A DNA stretch of 64,000 bases, taken from contig CM058230.1 of NCBI GenBank assembly GCA_030180135.1, forward strand, positions 102,973,503-103,037,502. Reading direction: 5' to 3'. The notes under the pieces are model-generated. The model ran no database searches and was not told the DNA's origin. It was given only the letters and a program-made list of their open reading frames with translations. The stretch is from Orychophragmus violaceus. Its lineage: Eukaryota; Streptophyta; Magnoliopsida; Brassicales; Brassicaceae. The number at the start of each line of letters is the position of its first letter. Within the stretch, counting starts at the first letter, position 1. A program made the translations under genes and the position numbers. This document shows positions 47,901-58,553 of this stretch, piece after piece.

Positions 47901-50900
47901 CTGATGGTTTTTCTTCTGGGTTCTTTAGAGCCGCATGGGACATTTTAGGAACTGAAGTAACTGATTCGGTTTCTGCTTTTTTCAGATCAGGGTTTCTTCC
48001 TACTTCTGTCAATGCCACGATTCTAGCACTAATACCAAAGAAACCTGGGGCATCTGCTCTAACAGACTTCAGGCCTATATCTTGCTGCAACTCTCTATAC
48101 AAGACTATCTCAAAAATACTGGTTTCTAAGCTAAAACCTATTCTTTCATACCTCATCCTCCCGAATCAGACTGCGTTTGTACAGGGCAGACTACTGATAG
48201 AGAATACGGTTCTGGCTGCGGACATTATGAATGGTTATCATAAAGACACCGGGCCTAAACGCATAGCTATTAAAGTAGATATCGCTAAGGCATTTGACAC
48301 TATTAGGTGGGAGTTTATTATGGGCATCCTCAGGAGTATTGAAATTCCAGAAGTGTACCTGTCTTGGATATATGCATGTATCTCCACTCCCTCCTTCTCA
48401 GTTGGGTTTAATGGCTCTGTGCAAGGTTATTTCCGGGGAAAAAGAGGCATAAGGCAGGGGGATCCGCTTTCTCCCTACCTATTTGTCATGGCAATGAACA
48501 TTTTGTCAGCTATGCTAAATACTGCAGCAGAAGAAGGAAAGATTAAATACCACAAGGATTGTGAGGCAGCGAAGCTTACCCATCTTTGTTTTGCAGATGA
48601 TCTGCTCATATTTGTGGAAGGCTCTCTCGAATCAGTTCAGAACACCATTGGAGTGTTAAAGGAGTTTGAGGCAATGTCAGGCTTAGCTATGAGTGTATCA
48701 AAAACGGCTTTTTTCCCCTGCGGTCTATCTGCACAGGAAACAGAGCTCATCAGTTTGACAACAGGTCTGACACAAGGAATCCTCCCCATAAGATACTTGG
48801 GGATCCCCCTAACTACAAAGAAGCTCACCAAACATCACTGCGCTCTCTTAATCCAGTCTATCAAAGGAAAAATTTCCTCCTGGTCAGCTCGCTCCCTCTC
48901 CTTTGCTGGCCGGCTTCTCCTTATTAACTCGGTGGTCAATGGGATCACTCACTTTTGGTGTGCTTCTTTTGTTCTGCCAAAGTCAATCATTAAAATCATC
49001 AACTCTTTGTGTAACAGCTTTCTTTGGAGTGGGCAGATTGGTGCTAGATACTCAGCTCGAGTTTCTTGGGAATCAGTAACTAAAACAAAGCAGGAAGGTG
49101 GATTGGGACTGAAGGAGTTAAATACCTGGAATATGGCATCAACTCTCAAATTAATTTGGCTACTCTTCTTCAGAAGTGGCTCACTGTGGGTTGGTTGGTT
49201 CAAGAAAGAAATTCTGAATGATAATCTGAGCAACTTCTGGAGGATAAAGGAGAAACAGAAACATCCGTGGTTAGTCAATAAAATGATTAGAATGCGTCAT
49301 CTCATTTATGATTGGATTACGGTTAAGGTTGAGAATGGGAAATCAACTCTTTTCTGGTCAGACAACTGGTCACCTATGGGGAGCCTGAACAACTACTTCT
49401 CAAATGAGCCTAACTACAAGCGAGTGATCCCTACTAACTCAACAATAAACAAGCTCTATTCCAATGGTCAATGGTTGTTTCCTCCGGCTAGATCAGACAA
49501 ACAGGTGAATCTTCTAGCTTACTTAACTTCCCAATCATTAACTAATAATGAGGACTATTACCTGTGGAGTCCTGACGGGAAAGTAGCTAAGAAGTATGAA
49601 ACTGGTCATATCTACTCGCTTCTTAGACCAGCAAATCCAATCGCGCCTTGGCATTCGATTGTCTGGACATCCGGTGGGATCCCGAAACACAACTTTTTAG
49701 TCTGGCTCTTCGTTTTGGACCGATGCCCTACCAGGGATCGATTACTTTCTTGGGGTCTTCAGACAGACTATCACTGCATGTTGTGTCAAACGGGCGTGGA
49801 AAGCAGAGATCATCTCTTCTATGACTGCCAATTTGTTTGGTCTATCTGGTGCAGACTAGCTAGCAGATGCGGTCTTACTCCGGATCGAGGCTGGAATGAA
49901 ACAACAACCACTCTTCTCAACTTAACCGGATCGAAAAATCAGAAAAGAGTCAAACTAATGGTGTGGCAATCACTGATCTACAATACCTGGAAAGAGAGGA
50001 ATGATAGGCTACATAGAGGAATCTTCAAATCTTCAGACTCAATCTACTCGACGATCGATCTTACCATCAGGAACAGAATATCATCATTCAGGGACTCCAA
50101 TCCAGCCAAGTCTTCGGAGATGATGTCGTTCTGGCTATCATCTTCAGTATAAAAACATGGCATCTCAGATCATCCACACTATGGCGAGCTTCCGGTCTCT
50201 TCTTCTCCTCCGGCTCGTCACCTCAACTTCATCGTCTCAGCTCTCTCGGCATTCTGCCTCTTCATCAACTATGGGAATAACGGTTTCTGGGCTATTAACT
50301 CTTTCTGCTTGATGGGCTAAAATTATGGTTTCTTTAAGGGCTTTTATATTTATTTGCTGGGCTAGGCAATTTAACTTCTTGTTTGGGCTGTAAAAACATT
50401 TTATTTTCTTTTTGTATTTAAATTTGAAGATCCTTTAAAAAAAAAATGAATTCAATAAGAAAATGACTAAAATATCAATAATTTGATCTGATAATATTTT
50501 TATTTATAATCTTAACCATAATAGTTTTAATTCTTAATCTAATATATATATTGACAACTATATAATATTCAAAATTATTATTTTGTTATTTTGCAGTTTT
50601 GAAGAAAAGCTATGATTTTATGGTTTTGATAAGAAAATGTGATTTTGGCAGAAAACGCGATTTCAAAAATTGACACAAAACGTAATTTTGCGATTTTGGT
50701 GGAAAAACATGATTTCATGGTTTTGGAGAAAAACATGATTTCATGGTTTAGAGGAAAACACGATGTTTGGGAAAAGGTTATTTTATAATTTTGGAGGAAA
50801 AACATGATTTTATGGTTTTGGCATGAAAACACGATATTGCAGATTTTGTGTGAAAACATGAATTTAGGCTTATGGTTGGAAAACAAGATTTATGATTTTG

Positions 50901-53206
50901 GCGGGAAAACATGATTTTACAGTTTTGATAAGAAAATGTGATTTTACAGTTTTGGTGGAAAATTAAACATGATTTACGGTTATGGCGAGCATAAACGATT
51001 TTACGGTTTTAGAATGAAAACATGATATTACGGTTTCGGAGAGAAACATGATTTTAAGGTTTTGGCAGGAAGATGCAATTTTATGGTTTTAGCGAGAAAT
51101 CACGATTTTGCGGTTTTGGTGGAAAACACGATTTTGCAGTTTTGATGAGAAAAAACGATTTTACAATTTTGGCAAGAAAACAAGATTTTACGGTTTTAGT
51201 GAAAATGTGATTTTGCAACTTTGACGGGAAAATGTAGTTTTACGGCTTTTTACAGAGAAACATTATTTTTGTGGTTTTAGCAGAAAACATAGTTTTGCGA
51301 TACTGGCAAGAAAACATGATTTTGCAGTTTTAACGGAAACACAAGATGGTTTGGTTTTGACAAGCAAACACGATTTTTGGTTTTGGCGGAAAAAATGATT
51401 TTGTAGTTTTGGCGAGAAAATATGGTTTTGCAGTTTTACAGGAAACACGAAATGGCTTGGTTTTGACAAACAAACATGATTTTTGGTTTTGGCGGAAAAC
51501 ATGATTTTGTGGTTTTGGCGAGAAAACATGATTTGTGGTTTTGCTAGAAAATATGATTTTGCGGTTCTGGCAAGAAAACATAATTTTCAGAAAAAACAAG
51601 ATTTTGCGATTTTGACAGAATTATGTGATTATGGTAGAAAATATAATTTTTGCGGTTTTGGCAAAATAATAAGATTTCCTAGTTTTGTAGAGAAATTGAT
51701 TTTAAAGTTTTGATGAAATTAGAGGGAAAAATTCAATTCTGCAATTTTGACAGAAAACTAATTTTGTGATTTTACTAGAAAACGTGATTTTACAGTTTTG
51801 GTGGAATATCATTTTAATTTTTTTTTTTGCAAGATAATTGTAATATATTATTTAGATTATGTTTGTTTGCTTATCTAGAATTTGCATTCAATGATTCATT
51901 TAAATAATTGGTTTATCTAGATAGGTTTAAAATTTTTGCTTAAATTTTAATAATTTAATTGGATGATCCATTTGAATGTTGTTCATTTTTATCACTAAAC
52001 AAACATTAATTCTCAACATCATCTAGATGAACTATCTGAATGAATAAAAGAACATGTCCTATATAGAAAAGGTTTTTGTTTGAATAAAGAAAAATATCCT
52101 CATCGTATGAGTGACGAATAAGCATTCAATAATTACACAGTTGAAGAAGGGTCAATATCTTTATTTAAAAATAAATAAAATCAAGGACCCATTAAATGCG
52201 TACGCGGAGGAGAAGAATAATACCCACTACTAATTATGAATTTATGATCAAACAGAAGATTTTATGTTATTCTTTAAACTTGGTAAAAATGTCTTTAAGA
52301 AAGAAAAACAAAAAGCTTAAAAAAAAGTGTAACACTCAAAGGCTATAAATCTAGAAATTGACTTATTCGTCTTTATTATCTTATCTTATTTTATCCAAAG
52401 CTTTTTTCAAGTATTTTGGTTGAGGATGAGGCCAAGAGTCATGTCAACTTCTCATATAATTATTTGTAAATATGTGTCTCTAGAAATTTTGCATTTATTG
52501 CGTAATAATAACAATAATATGTTTTTTTGGTGTAAATGTTAAGAACAATAATATGTTTGTAAGAATCATAAGGATGTATATATATGTGTGTATTTTCCCT
52601 AGTCTATAAAAGATACACATATATATAGTGTGTACATACATGCCAATATTGATAATTATGTGTTTTGAGTAGGGATTGTATGATATATAGACTACATTGT
52701 AAATTTTCTTGAACTAAACTGAAATTATTAGGTGACATCATCTGATGGTTGTTAGATGATATGGGTTAACGAACTTCGATCTTTTGATTTTTCTAGAATA
52801 ATATTTTTTATAAGGAAAAAACATTTGATCAAGATCATTTGATCATATGTTTTTTTTCCGATATACCTAGATCATCATGAATACGAACGAACAATGTATC
52901 TCAAATATAATCATGAAGGTGAATACGCTATTATCTTGAAGTAAGTTACAAAAGAAAAAAGACTAGAGATTAATAAGTAGTAGACGTACTGGGGATGTCC
53001 CAGGGCTCGCACTTGTTGAGATCGACTTGGATCAAGAGGAGAGGAGGAGGAGAAGTTTGATTAGTACTATTGTGTTCATCAAGCGATGAGCGTCTCATTA
53101 AGTAATCGCAGACAAGCTCGTCGTCCCTTGGGTGAAATCTGAATCCTGGGGGCAACTTTGCCTCCACCATGCTTATACTACTTTCCTTCTCTTCCTCTGA
53201 CTCCAT
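41911..53206 (-). CDS. NAC1: NAC domain transcription factor NAC1 (three exons, 10.2-kb first intron)
   Basis: Exons are 53206-52990, 42750-42479 and 42387-41911, 966 coding bases, 321 residues. Exon 1 starts [10 protein letters not shown] and contains [20 protein letters not shown] and [15 protein letters not shown]. Exon 2 has [32 protein letters not shown] and [14 protein letters not shown]; exon 3 starts [12 protein letters not shown]. Together these are NAC subdomains A-E. The C-terminal activation part ends STAAWNC, as in Arabidopsis NAC1 (ANAC021), which has about the same length. Splice sites are canonical (A|GTACGT, CAG|AA; AAG|GTACAC, CAG|GAA) and the frame is open. NAC1 acts in the nucleus in auxin-dependent lateral root formation and is repressed by miR164; the site is kept in exon 3. 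The odd feature is intron 1 with a LINE and a minisatellite. The gene looks potentially functional if that intron is spliced. Confidence 0.92.
42195..42215 (-). promoter_or_regulatory. miR164 target site in NAC1 mRNA
   Basis: The mRNA strand here pairs with miR164 (UGGAGAAGCAGGGCACGUGC...) along 21 positions with two mismatches, at miRNA positions 17 and 21. miR164 cleavage of NAC1 is established in Arabidopsis, and the site lies in the same C-terminal coding region (around protein CFSN-side, encoding EQVPCFSN). Confidence 0.9.
42751..44499. other. AT-rich part of NAC1 intron 1
   Basis: Extremely AT-rich with (TA)n runs at about 43052-43074 and 43223-43249. No ORF or element ends seen. Confidence 0.6.
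44500..44689 (+). repeat. Degenerate GATGATTCATTTGAATG repeats, left block
   Basis: Variants of GATGAWYCATYTGAAT appear several times here and again at 51890-52040, to the right of the LINE and minisatellite. The outer edges, GGGATTGTTCGTTTGTTCA at 44502 and its rough complement ending near 52059, look like terminal inverted repeats of a hAT-like MITE. No convincing target duplication was found. Confidence 0.4.
44726..46498 (+). CDS. LINE ORF1 protein (DUF4283, zinc knuckle)
   Basis: 590 codons. The N-terminal ~210 residues are Pro/Ser-rich and low complexity. A DUF4283-type RNA-binding domain follows at about 250-390 ([20 protein letters not shown] and [20 protein letters not shown]). The zinc knuckle [14 protein letters not shown] is at about residues 431-444, then another Pro/Ser-rich tail. 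ORF1 protein coats the LINE RNA. The start at 44726 lies 36 bases from the element's 5' end, so the 5' UTR is very short or the element is slightly truncated. The stop overlaps the ORF2 start in ATGA. Confidence 0.87.
   Translation: MSAPEVNPWFSPPQDAGLSPSLSPSRGLLLHPPQPPPKPPFPPDPISPTYLASFPPLLPSPALSPSLAPEKTKVSQLPSSSTKKPSRPLPSLPKSAPGILNRPKPSPTIPSVEISIPNTIHEQCSMNFSSSSSLLAASARLSTIVNSISAFCPSLVSSQSSVSSPLLPLSSAKPSTSPNLFPHYPSQPTTAAPAVPKPSSATQGLIPAQTPTINQSLVEKIRKAQDKSLKRIDSYTLSDSGKRRIMVPNAAFERGAAEHKEFLVGYFLGKAPSYSQIQGVLNHLWGKGGRLEIHFNPHTRSMLVRIPNEFIRQKVVEKGVWYVGSSMFRIYEWNSEQKVDTTALTAIPLWAHFKNVPFDLMTTEVWSRIGGALGEPKEVDDFTLNLTVVTEAHIKVITDVTSPLPDTVEIVREDGTIRELKVEYPWLPPICAHCKEVGHIMRNCLHISQVWLAKDNTEPKKLDKVSSSTVAEDPLPLVKAVPLPVDAGTSSGELPLPNPLAQSSASLSPLSELIHVQTQFLNSCPPVSPPSPPLLTPPFIPSPLQPQASTPFLTSKLHKRSNSCPSSLNTTLFVSPELSSSLEKAPPPSQ
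46495..50152 (+). pseudogene. LINE ORF2 (endonuclease and reverse transcriptase), one frameshift
   Basis: Starts in the ATGA overlap with ORF1. The endonuclease covers 46495-47230: [37 protein letters not shown] run of seven C at 47163-47169 carries a one-base shift; the upstream frame stops at 47184 and the downstream frame continues to 50152. [33 protein letters not shown], and the catalytic box FADDLLIF (about 48590). C-terminal zf-[23 protein letters not shown] and [18 protein letters not shown]. There is no RNase H domain. Apart from the C run the 1,220-codon frame is open, so a sequencing slip there cannot be excluded. Confidence 0.88.
50580..51800 (+). repeat. 1.2-kb minisatellite in NAC1 intron 1
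   Basis: About 40 imperfect units of 25-32 bp built on GGTTTTGGCGGGAAAACATGA followed by TTTTGC or TTTTAC. Units vary in base and length, with no higher-order period obvious by eye. ORFs on the minus strand ([10 protein letters not shown] repeats) are echoes of the unit. Confidence 0.88.
51801..52989. other. Right part of NAC1 intron 1
   Basis: AT-rich. 51890-52040 repeats the GATGATTCATTTGAATG theme of 44530-44689. The rest is probably original intron sequence. Confidence 0.55.
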
Positions 53207-53263
53207 GCTCCTCCTCCGATCCTCTCTATGAAGGATTATAATATTTGATTAGAGGATGATTAG

Positions 53264-53303
<40 letters not shown>

Positions 53304-53400
53304 AATAATTATTGGGATCAATTGGGTGTGTCCGAGGAGGAGGAAGACACTTGTTGGCTTATGTAGTAATTGCCCAACTTCTATTATTTTATTACCATCA
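53207..53400 (-). promoter_or_regulatory. NAC1 5' leader region with (GA)n tract
   Basis: Directly upstream of the NAC1 ATG. A (GA)n run at about 53269-53298 reads CT-rich on the transcript strand, common in plant 5' leaders. I cannot place the transcription start. Confidence 0.5.
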
Positions 53401-53728
53401 CACCATATTTTTTTTTAATTGAACAACTTGTGAATAATATTTAAAACAAGAACCAAAATATCGTTGTCGATATTAGAGAAAAATAAATTACTAAATACAA
53501 AATCTGCTGAAAAATAAATTAACTAAAAGAAAAATTCACAAAATTTGTAAACTCAAACGAGAAAAAAAATTATTCAATATAAAATAGTATAAATATTTTA
53601 TTTTAGGATTATTACATCAACATATATATATGTGACCGATTGAATAATTAGTGAGGCATGGTTAGTGTTTGTCCTTTGAAAGTTGAAGTGTAATTTCTTG
53701 GTCATGATTACAAAAAGATATATATGTT
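53401..53728. other. NAC1 upstream region
   Basis: AT-rich. Probable promoter-proximal DNA cut 0.5 kb upstream of the ATG by the copia element at 53734. No specific element called. Confidence 0.4.
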
Positions 53729-53733
53729 GAGAT

Positions 53734-53775
53734 TATAAGATTGAAGGTTTGATCTTACTGATGATGAGATTACAA

Positions 53776-53808
<33 letters not shown>

Positions 53809-53922
53809 GTCGATAGAGAGTATAGTTTAGCTAAATATACAGTAATTACATAATATATTTTTATAACTATTTTTTTACACATTACATGCATGATTGTGTT
53901 GTGTTAGGACATATTCTTAACA
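53734..53922 (-). repeat. copia 3' LTR (minus strand)
   Basis: Minus strand TGTTAAGAATATG to CAATCTTATA. An (A)n(TA)n expansion at 53775-53807 accounts for the extra length. Confidence 0.85.
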
Positions 53923-53972
53923 TGCTCTCTCAAGATGGAGTGGACCTTAATGCATATATACTGAAAAGAGGC

Positions 53973-54239
53973 TCAGGAGAGTAGCTTTGTAAGAGCATCC
54001 GTCAACTGATTTTTGGTAGAGACATGTGCCACTTGAAGAATATCCGCTTGAACTTGTTCCCGGATGAAGTAATAATCTAAGGCAAGGTGTTTCATACGTA
54101 AGTAGAAGACCGGGTTTTCACAAATATATGTTGCACCCACATTGTGTTTATATATAACAGGTGATTCAGGTATTGTTATTCCAAGTTCAGAAAGAAGGGA
54201 ACATACCCAACGAAATTCATATGCCGTGTTGGCGACCAA
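53973..54239 (-). pseudogene. copia RNase H region
   Basis: VANTAYEFRWVCSLLSELGI, VIYKHNVGATYICENPVF, MKHLALDYYFIREQVQ and HVSTKNQLTDALTK are the C-terminal copia RNase H blocks. VIYKHN replaces the usual YCDN, so a catalytic aspartate is lost. Confidence 0.82.
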
Positions 54240-55859
54240 ACGATACTCAGCTTATGTGGAGGATCGAGCGACACCACGTTGTTTCTTGGATGTCCATGAG
54301 ATGGGAATGCTGCCAAGGTAGACAATATAAGCATTCATGAAGATAAAATCATATGTCGCCGGCCTAGTCAGCATCTAAGTAAGCGTGAAGCGTCAAGGGA
54401 TTATTTTATGCAGGAGAAGTCCATGTGTAAGTGTTCCTGCAAGGTAACAGAGCACCCGTTTTCTGCTTGTCAATAATCCTCTGTGGGGCGATGCATAAAC
54501 TGAGATAGACGATTGGCCCCATAGGAGATATCTGGCCGTGTGAATGATAAACATTGAAGGCTGCCCACAAGATCACGAAACTTTGTTGCATCTGATAGCG
54601 AGGTACCTGAATGCAGGGAGAGTTTTGGAGAAGACACCATAGGATTGGTTACTACTTTGGCGTGTAGAATGTTGTGCTGCACAAGAAGATCGTATGTATA
54701 TTGTGTTGAATTATATGAAGGCTTGTTGAAGTTCTCGTTGCTTCACTACCAAGGAAGTAACTCATTGGAGCCAGGTCTTTGATGGAGAAACGATTGGAAA
54801 GATTGGTGAGGGTTACCTGAATCAGTTGCGGACAGCTACCAGTGACCAGAATGTCATCAACATACATCATGAGGTAGACAAAATGAATTCCCAACCGGAG
54901 GGTGAATAGCGAGGTGACTGCTACATAGTTAGTGAAGCCTGCAGAGATTAAGTAATTTTTAAGCCCAAGAAACCAGGCTCTCGGCGCTTGCTTGAGACCG
55001 TAGATTTCCTTGTTCAATCGATACACAAAATGAGGGAAATCTGGATCAACAAAGATAGACGGTTGACTCATGTAGACCTTTTCTTCGAGAGTTCCTTGTA
55101 GAAACGCATTTTTGACATCTAATTGGAAAATTGGCCAATTTTGATGCACTGCAATATTAAGCACTAGAAGAATGATGGTTGACTTAATTACTAGACTGAA
55201 TGTCTATGAGTAATTGATACCTTGTTGTTGGTAAAACCCTTTGGCGACCAGCCCTGTTTGTAGCGATCAATCGTACCATCTAGTAGCTTCTTGAGCTTGA
55301 AACCCCATTTGTTGCCCACGATGTTTTGATTCGGTGCTGGAGGAACAATATCCCATGAACAATTTCAGAGTTGAGCATTATAATCTTCAGTCATTCCACC
55401 ACGCCAATTTGGATCCTTCAATGCTTGAGTGACTGTTTTCGGTTCTAGTGGCCCTACAACAAACATAAATTTTCTTTGCCGGTTTATGTATGTTGTTTTT
55501 GGCTCTGGATTTCATTTTGTGGGCATTTTTTGGTGGTTCCTTGGTCTGTGTTTGGTTTGTGGGTAAGGTTGGGAGAACATTTTGTGGGTTTTGGCTTATG
55601 GGCATTAAACTGGTTTGGTTACTGAGTGGCTGATTGTTTGGTGATTGTGTCTGAGTTGTGGGTTGAAATTCATTCTGAAGTTGATCAGTGAGATCTGTTG
55701 GACTAACTTGTAGCTGAGCCGTGGGTTGCGGCTCATTTTGGATTCAAGTAGTGGGCTCAAATTGTTGTAGAGAGTAAGAAGAAGATTGTTGAGGAGAATA
55801 AGGCAATACCTGAGAGGTCGATTGTGACTGAAGCGGTGGATGAGTTGGTTGATTGATAA
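54240..55859 (-). pseudogene. copia reverse transcriptase region and linker
   Basis: RT text VHQNWPIFQLDVKNAFLQGTLEEKVYMSQP, YGLKQAPRAWF and the catalytic box YVDDILVTGS (54850). It continues FSIKDLAPMSYFLG and, after a shift, FRDLVGSLQCLSFTRPDISYGANRLSQFMHRPT. 55200-55859 is a Gln/Asn-rich linker. Confidence 0.82.
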
Positions 55860-57150
55860 TCAATGGCGGCTGTGTAACTGTTGTTGTGTTGCACGGTGAC
55901 TGGGTTTGTGGAAGAACTGTTGTGGTGTTTCACGGTGACTGATTTTGTGGAAGCGTTGAAGTAGGGGCCATCGGGAAAATATGTATCGTAATGACTGTGG
56001 AATTGGAAGCATGTGAATCGTTTGGTGGCGGAGATGGAAGTGTACGTGCATTGTTAAATGGGAAAATAGATTCATTGAATTGAACTTGTCTCGAGACATA
56101 GATCCAGTGAGTCTTCGGGTCGAGACATATATATGCGCTCTGTGTAAGTGCATATCCAAGAAGAACACAAGGCTGTGAGCGACTGTCAAGCATTTTTGCT
56201 GAGTAGGGACGCAACCATGGAAAACAAAGGCTGCCAAATACTCGCAACTTGAAGTAGTTTGGTTGTTGGTTGAAGAGTTGAGCATATGGTGAGTCTAACG
56301 ACATGACTGGTTAGGGAAGATGATTGATCAAATAGGCAGCAATTGCAAAGGCATACAACCAATATTGATGAGGAACAGATGATTGAGGAGGCTCAGACCA
56401 CTCTCGTCGATATGCCTGTGTTTTTGCTCGGCTAAGCCATTGTGTTTAGGCGTGTGTAGCGGTGAGGTTAGGTGAGAGATACAATGAGAGGCCAGAAAAT
56501 CTTTGAGGGCCATGAATTTACAACCATTGTCTAAGAAGAGAGTAACAATTCTTTCTTGAAATATGTTTTCGACGAGTACCTTGAACTTGATGAATGTTTC
56601 CTGAATATGTGATTTGGCTTTGAGTGGATACATCATTTTATATATGGTGAAGTGGTCAACAATTATAAGATAGTATTTGCAATTGTCAACAGAGATAAGA
56701 GGAGAGGTCCATACGTCAGTAAACATGTATTCAAGTGGATGAGTTGGACAAATGATTGACTGTGAGAAGGGTAATTGTGGCTTTTGTTTATCATGCAGTC
56801 ATTGCACAGCATGGGTTTTTACAGGGATCGAGGTATTGGAAGTAAGAACCGGGATCGCGTGAGTGCCAATCATTGATAGACGTTTTTGGGTCAGTGGAGA
56901 CGACAAAGGTTGTAGTTGAAGAGGCGGATGGATGAACTGGCTAGAGTTCTCTGCTGGTATGTTTTTGGAGTAAACGGAATCTTGTGTGGAGATCTTTCAC
57001 TTGGAAGTGTGCGGGAAAGAGCTCGATAGAGACTTGATTGGCGTTGTAAAGTCAATACACCGATATGAGATTTTTGTGTTATATTGCGAGGAGATGAGGG
57101 CATAACAGTGGTGCCGGTGTGGGAGATATTGAGACCTGAACCATCACCTA
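55860..57150 (-). pseudogene. copia integrase region
   Basis: Catalytic core: FTDVWTSPLIS, FLDNGCKF (SDNGGEF-like) and KHNGLAEQKHRHI supply the three acidic positions. The GKSPYELLF-like follow-on reads SPYAQLFNQQPNYFKLRVFGSLCFPWLRPY. Several shifts and stops; the N-terminal zinc part (56740-57150) is poor. Confidence 0.78.
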
Positions 57151-57178
57151 TGATAACTTGGTCAATGTCCTTATAATG

Positions 57179-58165
57179 TTGTCGATGCGCAAGTTGTTGG
57201 GATCTTATGTTAAATGGTGTGTAGTGCCACTATCCAAGAGCCACTTGTTGGCTGAGTGTTGAGGCTGAAAAGTAAGATGAGCCTGAGATTTCCACGGTTG
57301 TGGAGAGAAACCAGGAAGTGGAGTATTAACGGAGAATTTTTTCAGATTTTGTTGTAGTCGAATATGTAACACATCAGTTTGATTGTGTAACACATGAGTT
57401 TGCATGTTTGATGAGATTACACCATTGGCAGTGACTGAAAGTTGTTAACCTGGTCACTGCCCTTGTAAAGTTGTCGATGCGTCAAGTTGTTGGAATCTGA
57501 CGTTATATGGTGTGTAGCGACACGATCCAAGAGCCAGTTGTTGGCTGAGTGTTGAAGCTGAAAACTAAGATGAGCCTGAGATTTTAACGGTTGTGGCGAG
57601 AAACCAGGAGGTGGAGTATTAACAGAGAATTGTTGCATGTTTTATTGTAGTCGACTATGTAACACATCATTTGGATTGTGTAAGACGGGAATTTGCATGT
57701 TTTATGATATTACACCATTGGCATTGACTGAAAGATAATAACTTGGTCACTGCCCTTGTAAAGCTGTCGATGCATCAAATTGTTGGGATTTGACGTTATA
57801 TGGTGTGTAGCGCTACTATCCAAGAGCCAGTTGTTGGCTGAGTGTTGAGGCTGAAAATTAAGATGAGCCTGAGTTTTATGCACATGCCTAACTTGGTTAC
57901 TGCCCTTGTAAAGCTGTAGATGCATTAAGTTGTTGGGATCTGATGTTATATGGTGTGTAGCGCCGCCATCCAAGAGCTAGTTGTTGTCTGAGAGTTGAGG
58001 CTGAAAAGTAAGATGAGCTTGAGATTTCCATGGTTGTGGCGAAAACCCAGGAGGTGGAGTATTAATGGAGAATTTTTGCAGTCGATTATGTAACACATCA
58101 GTTCGATTGTGTAACATGGGAGTTTGCATGTTTGATGATATTACACAATTGACAGTGACTGAAAG
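57179..58165 (-). repeat. Fourfold tandem repeat of the copia zinc-knuckle/protease segment
   Basis: Copies start at about 57181, 57473, 57766 and 57916 (plus-strand GTCGATGC phase). The unit is about 292 bp, the third being shortened to 150 bp. Each full unit translates on the minus strand to a zinc-knuckle relic (CQLCNIIKH type), a linker with NTPPPGFSPQP and QAHLxFQPQHSANNWLLD, and the protease site (LLDSGTTHH, LLDRVATHH, LLDSSATHH or LLDGGATHH), followed by ITSDPNNLMHRQLYKGSDQV. Only the outermost 57181 copy keeps DSG. Confidence 0.88.
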
Positions 58166-58324
58166 TTGAGGCCGTCACAGAGTATATTTTAGGTTGTTGA
58201 AAAAGAGGGTGATGGCTGCTGAGGAAGTTGGAGTTGTTCCATTAAAGACGGATGTTTTCGACGAAGGAGAAGATACAAAAGGAATAAAAAAAAATAGGTC
58301 TTTGGATCAAAGGCTCTGATACCA

Positions 58325-58486
58325 TATAAGATTGAAAGCTTGATCTTATTGATTACAAATATATATGCAATGTCGGACACAGAGTAGGGTTTAACTAACT
58401 ATACAATAATTACATAATAGACCCTTATAACTAGTCTCTTATACATTACACACATGATTGTGTTGTGCTAAGACATATCCTTAACA
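58325..58486 (-). repeat. copia 5' LTR (minus strand)
   Basis: Minus strand TGTTAAGGATATG to CAATCTTATA, adjoining the primer site. Very short for a copia LTR. Confidence 0.85.
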
Positions 58487-58553
58487 GAGATATGTTTGTG
58501 TTCGGAACATGTATACACAATAAGGCATCAACTCTTTAGGAGACAGAGGGTGA

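Larger units (their letters stand above)
44690..50446 (+). mobile_element. Full-length LINE in NAC1 intron 1
   Basis: 5757 bp with a poly-A tail ending at 50446, flanked by AAATGAATTCAA at 44678-44689 and 50444-50455 (the AAA may belong to the tail, leaving at least 9 bp). It has two ORFs, the second broken by a single shift in a C run. It is antisense to NAC1. Near-intact coding suggests a recent insertion. Confidence 0.9.
53734..58486 (-). mobile_element. Ty1/copia element, complete ends, gag deleted, decayed pol
   Basis: TSD GAGAT lies at 53729-53733 and 58487-58491. LTRs are 189 bp (53734-53922) and 162 bp (58325-58486), the left one longer through A and TA runs. On the minus strand, TGGTATCAGAGCC follows the 5' LTR at once (58324-58312). 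Then come about 150 bp of leader, a fourfold repeated zinc-knuckle/protease segment, integrase, RT and RNase H. Pol has stops and shifts in every part. It lies head to head with NAC1, 0.5 kb upstream. Confidence 0.9.

Noticed and set aside
50041..50062. Single GATCGATC in LINE ORF2
   Set aside because: It is a lone core without the 16-bp palindrome or a partner 20-21 bp away, as expected by chance.
50578..51599. Minus-strand ORFs with [10 protein letters not shown] repeats
   Set aside because: They arise from the minisatellite unit, whose reading frame happens to be open, and length changes between units break any constant peptide.
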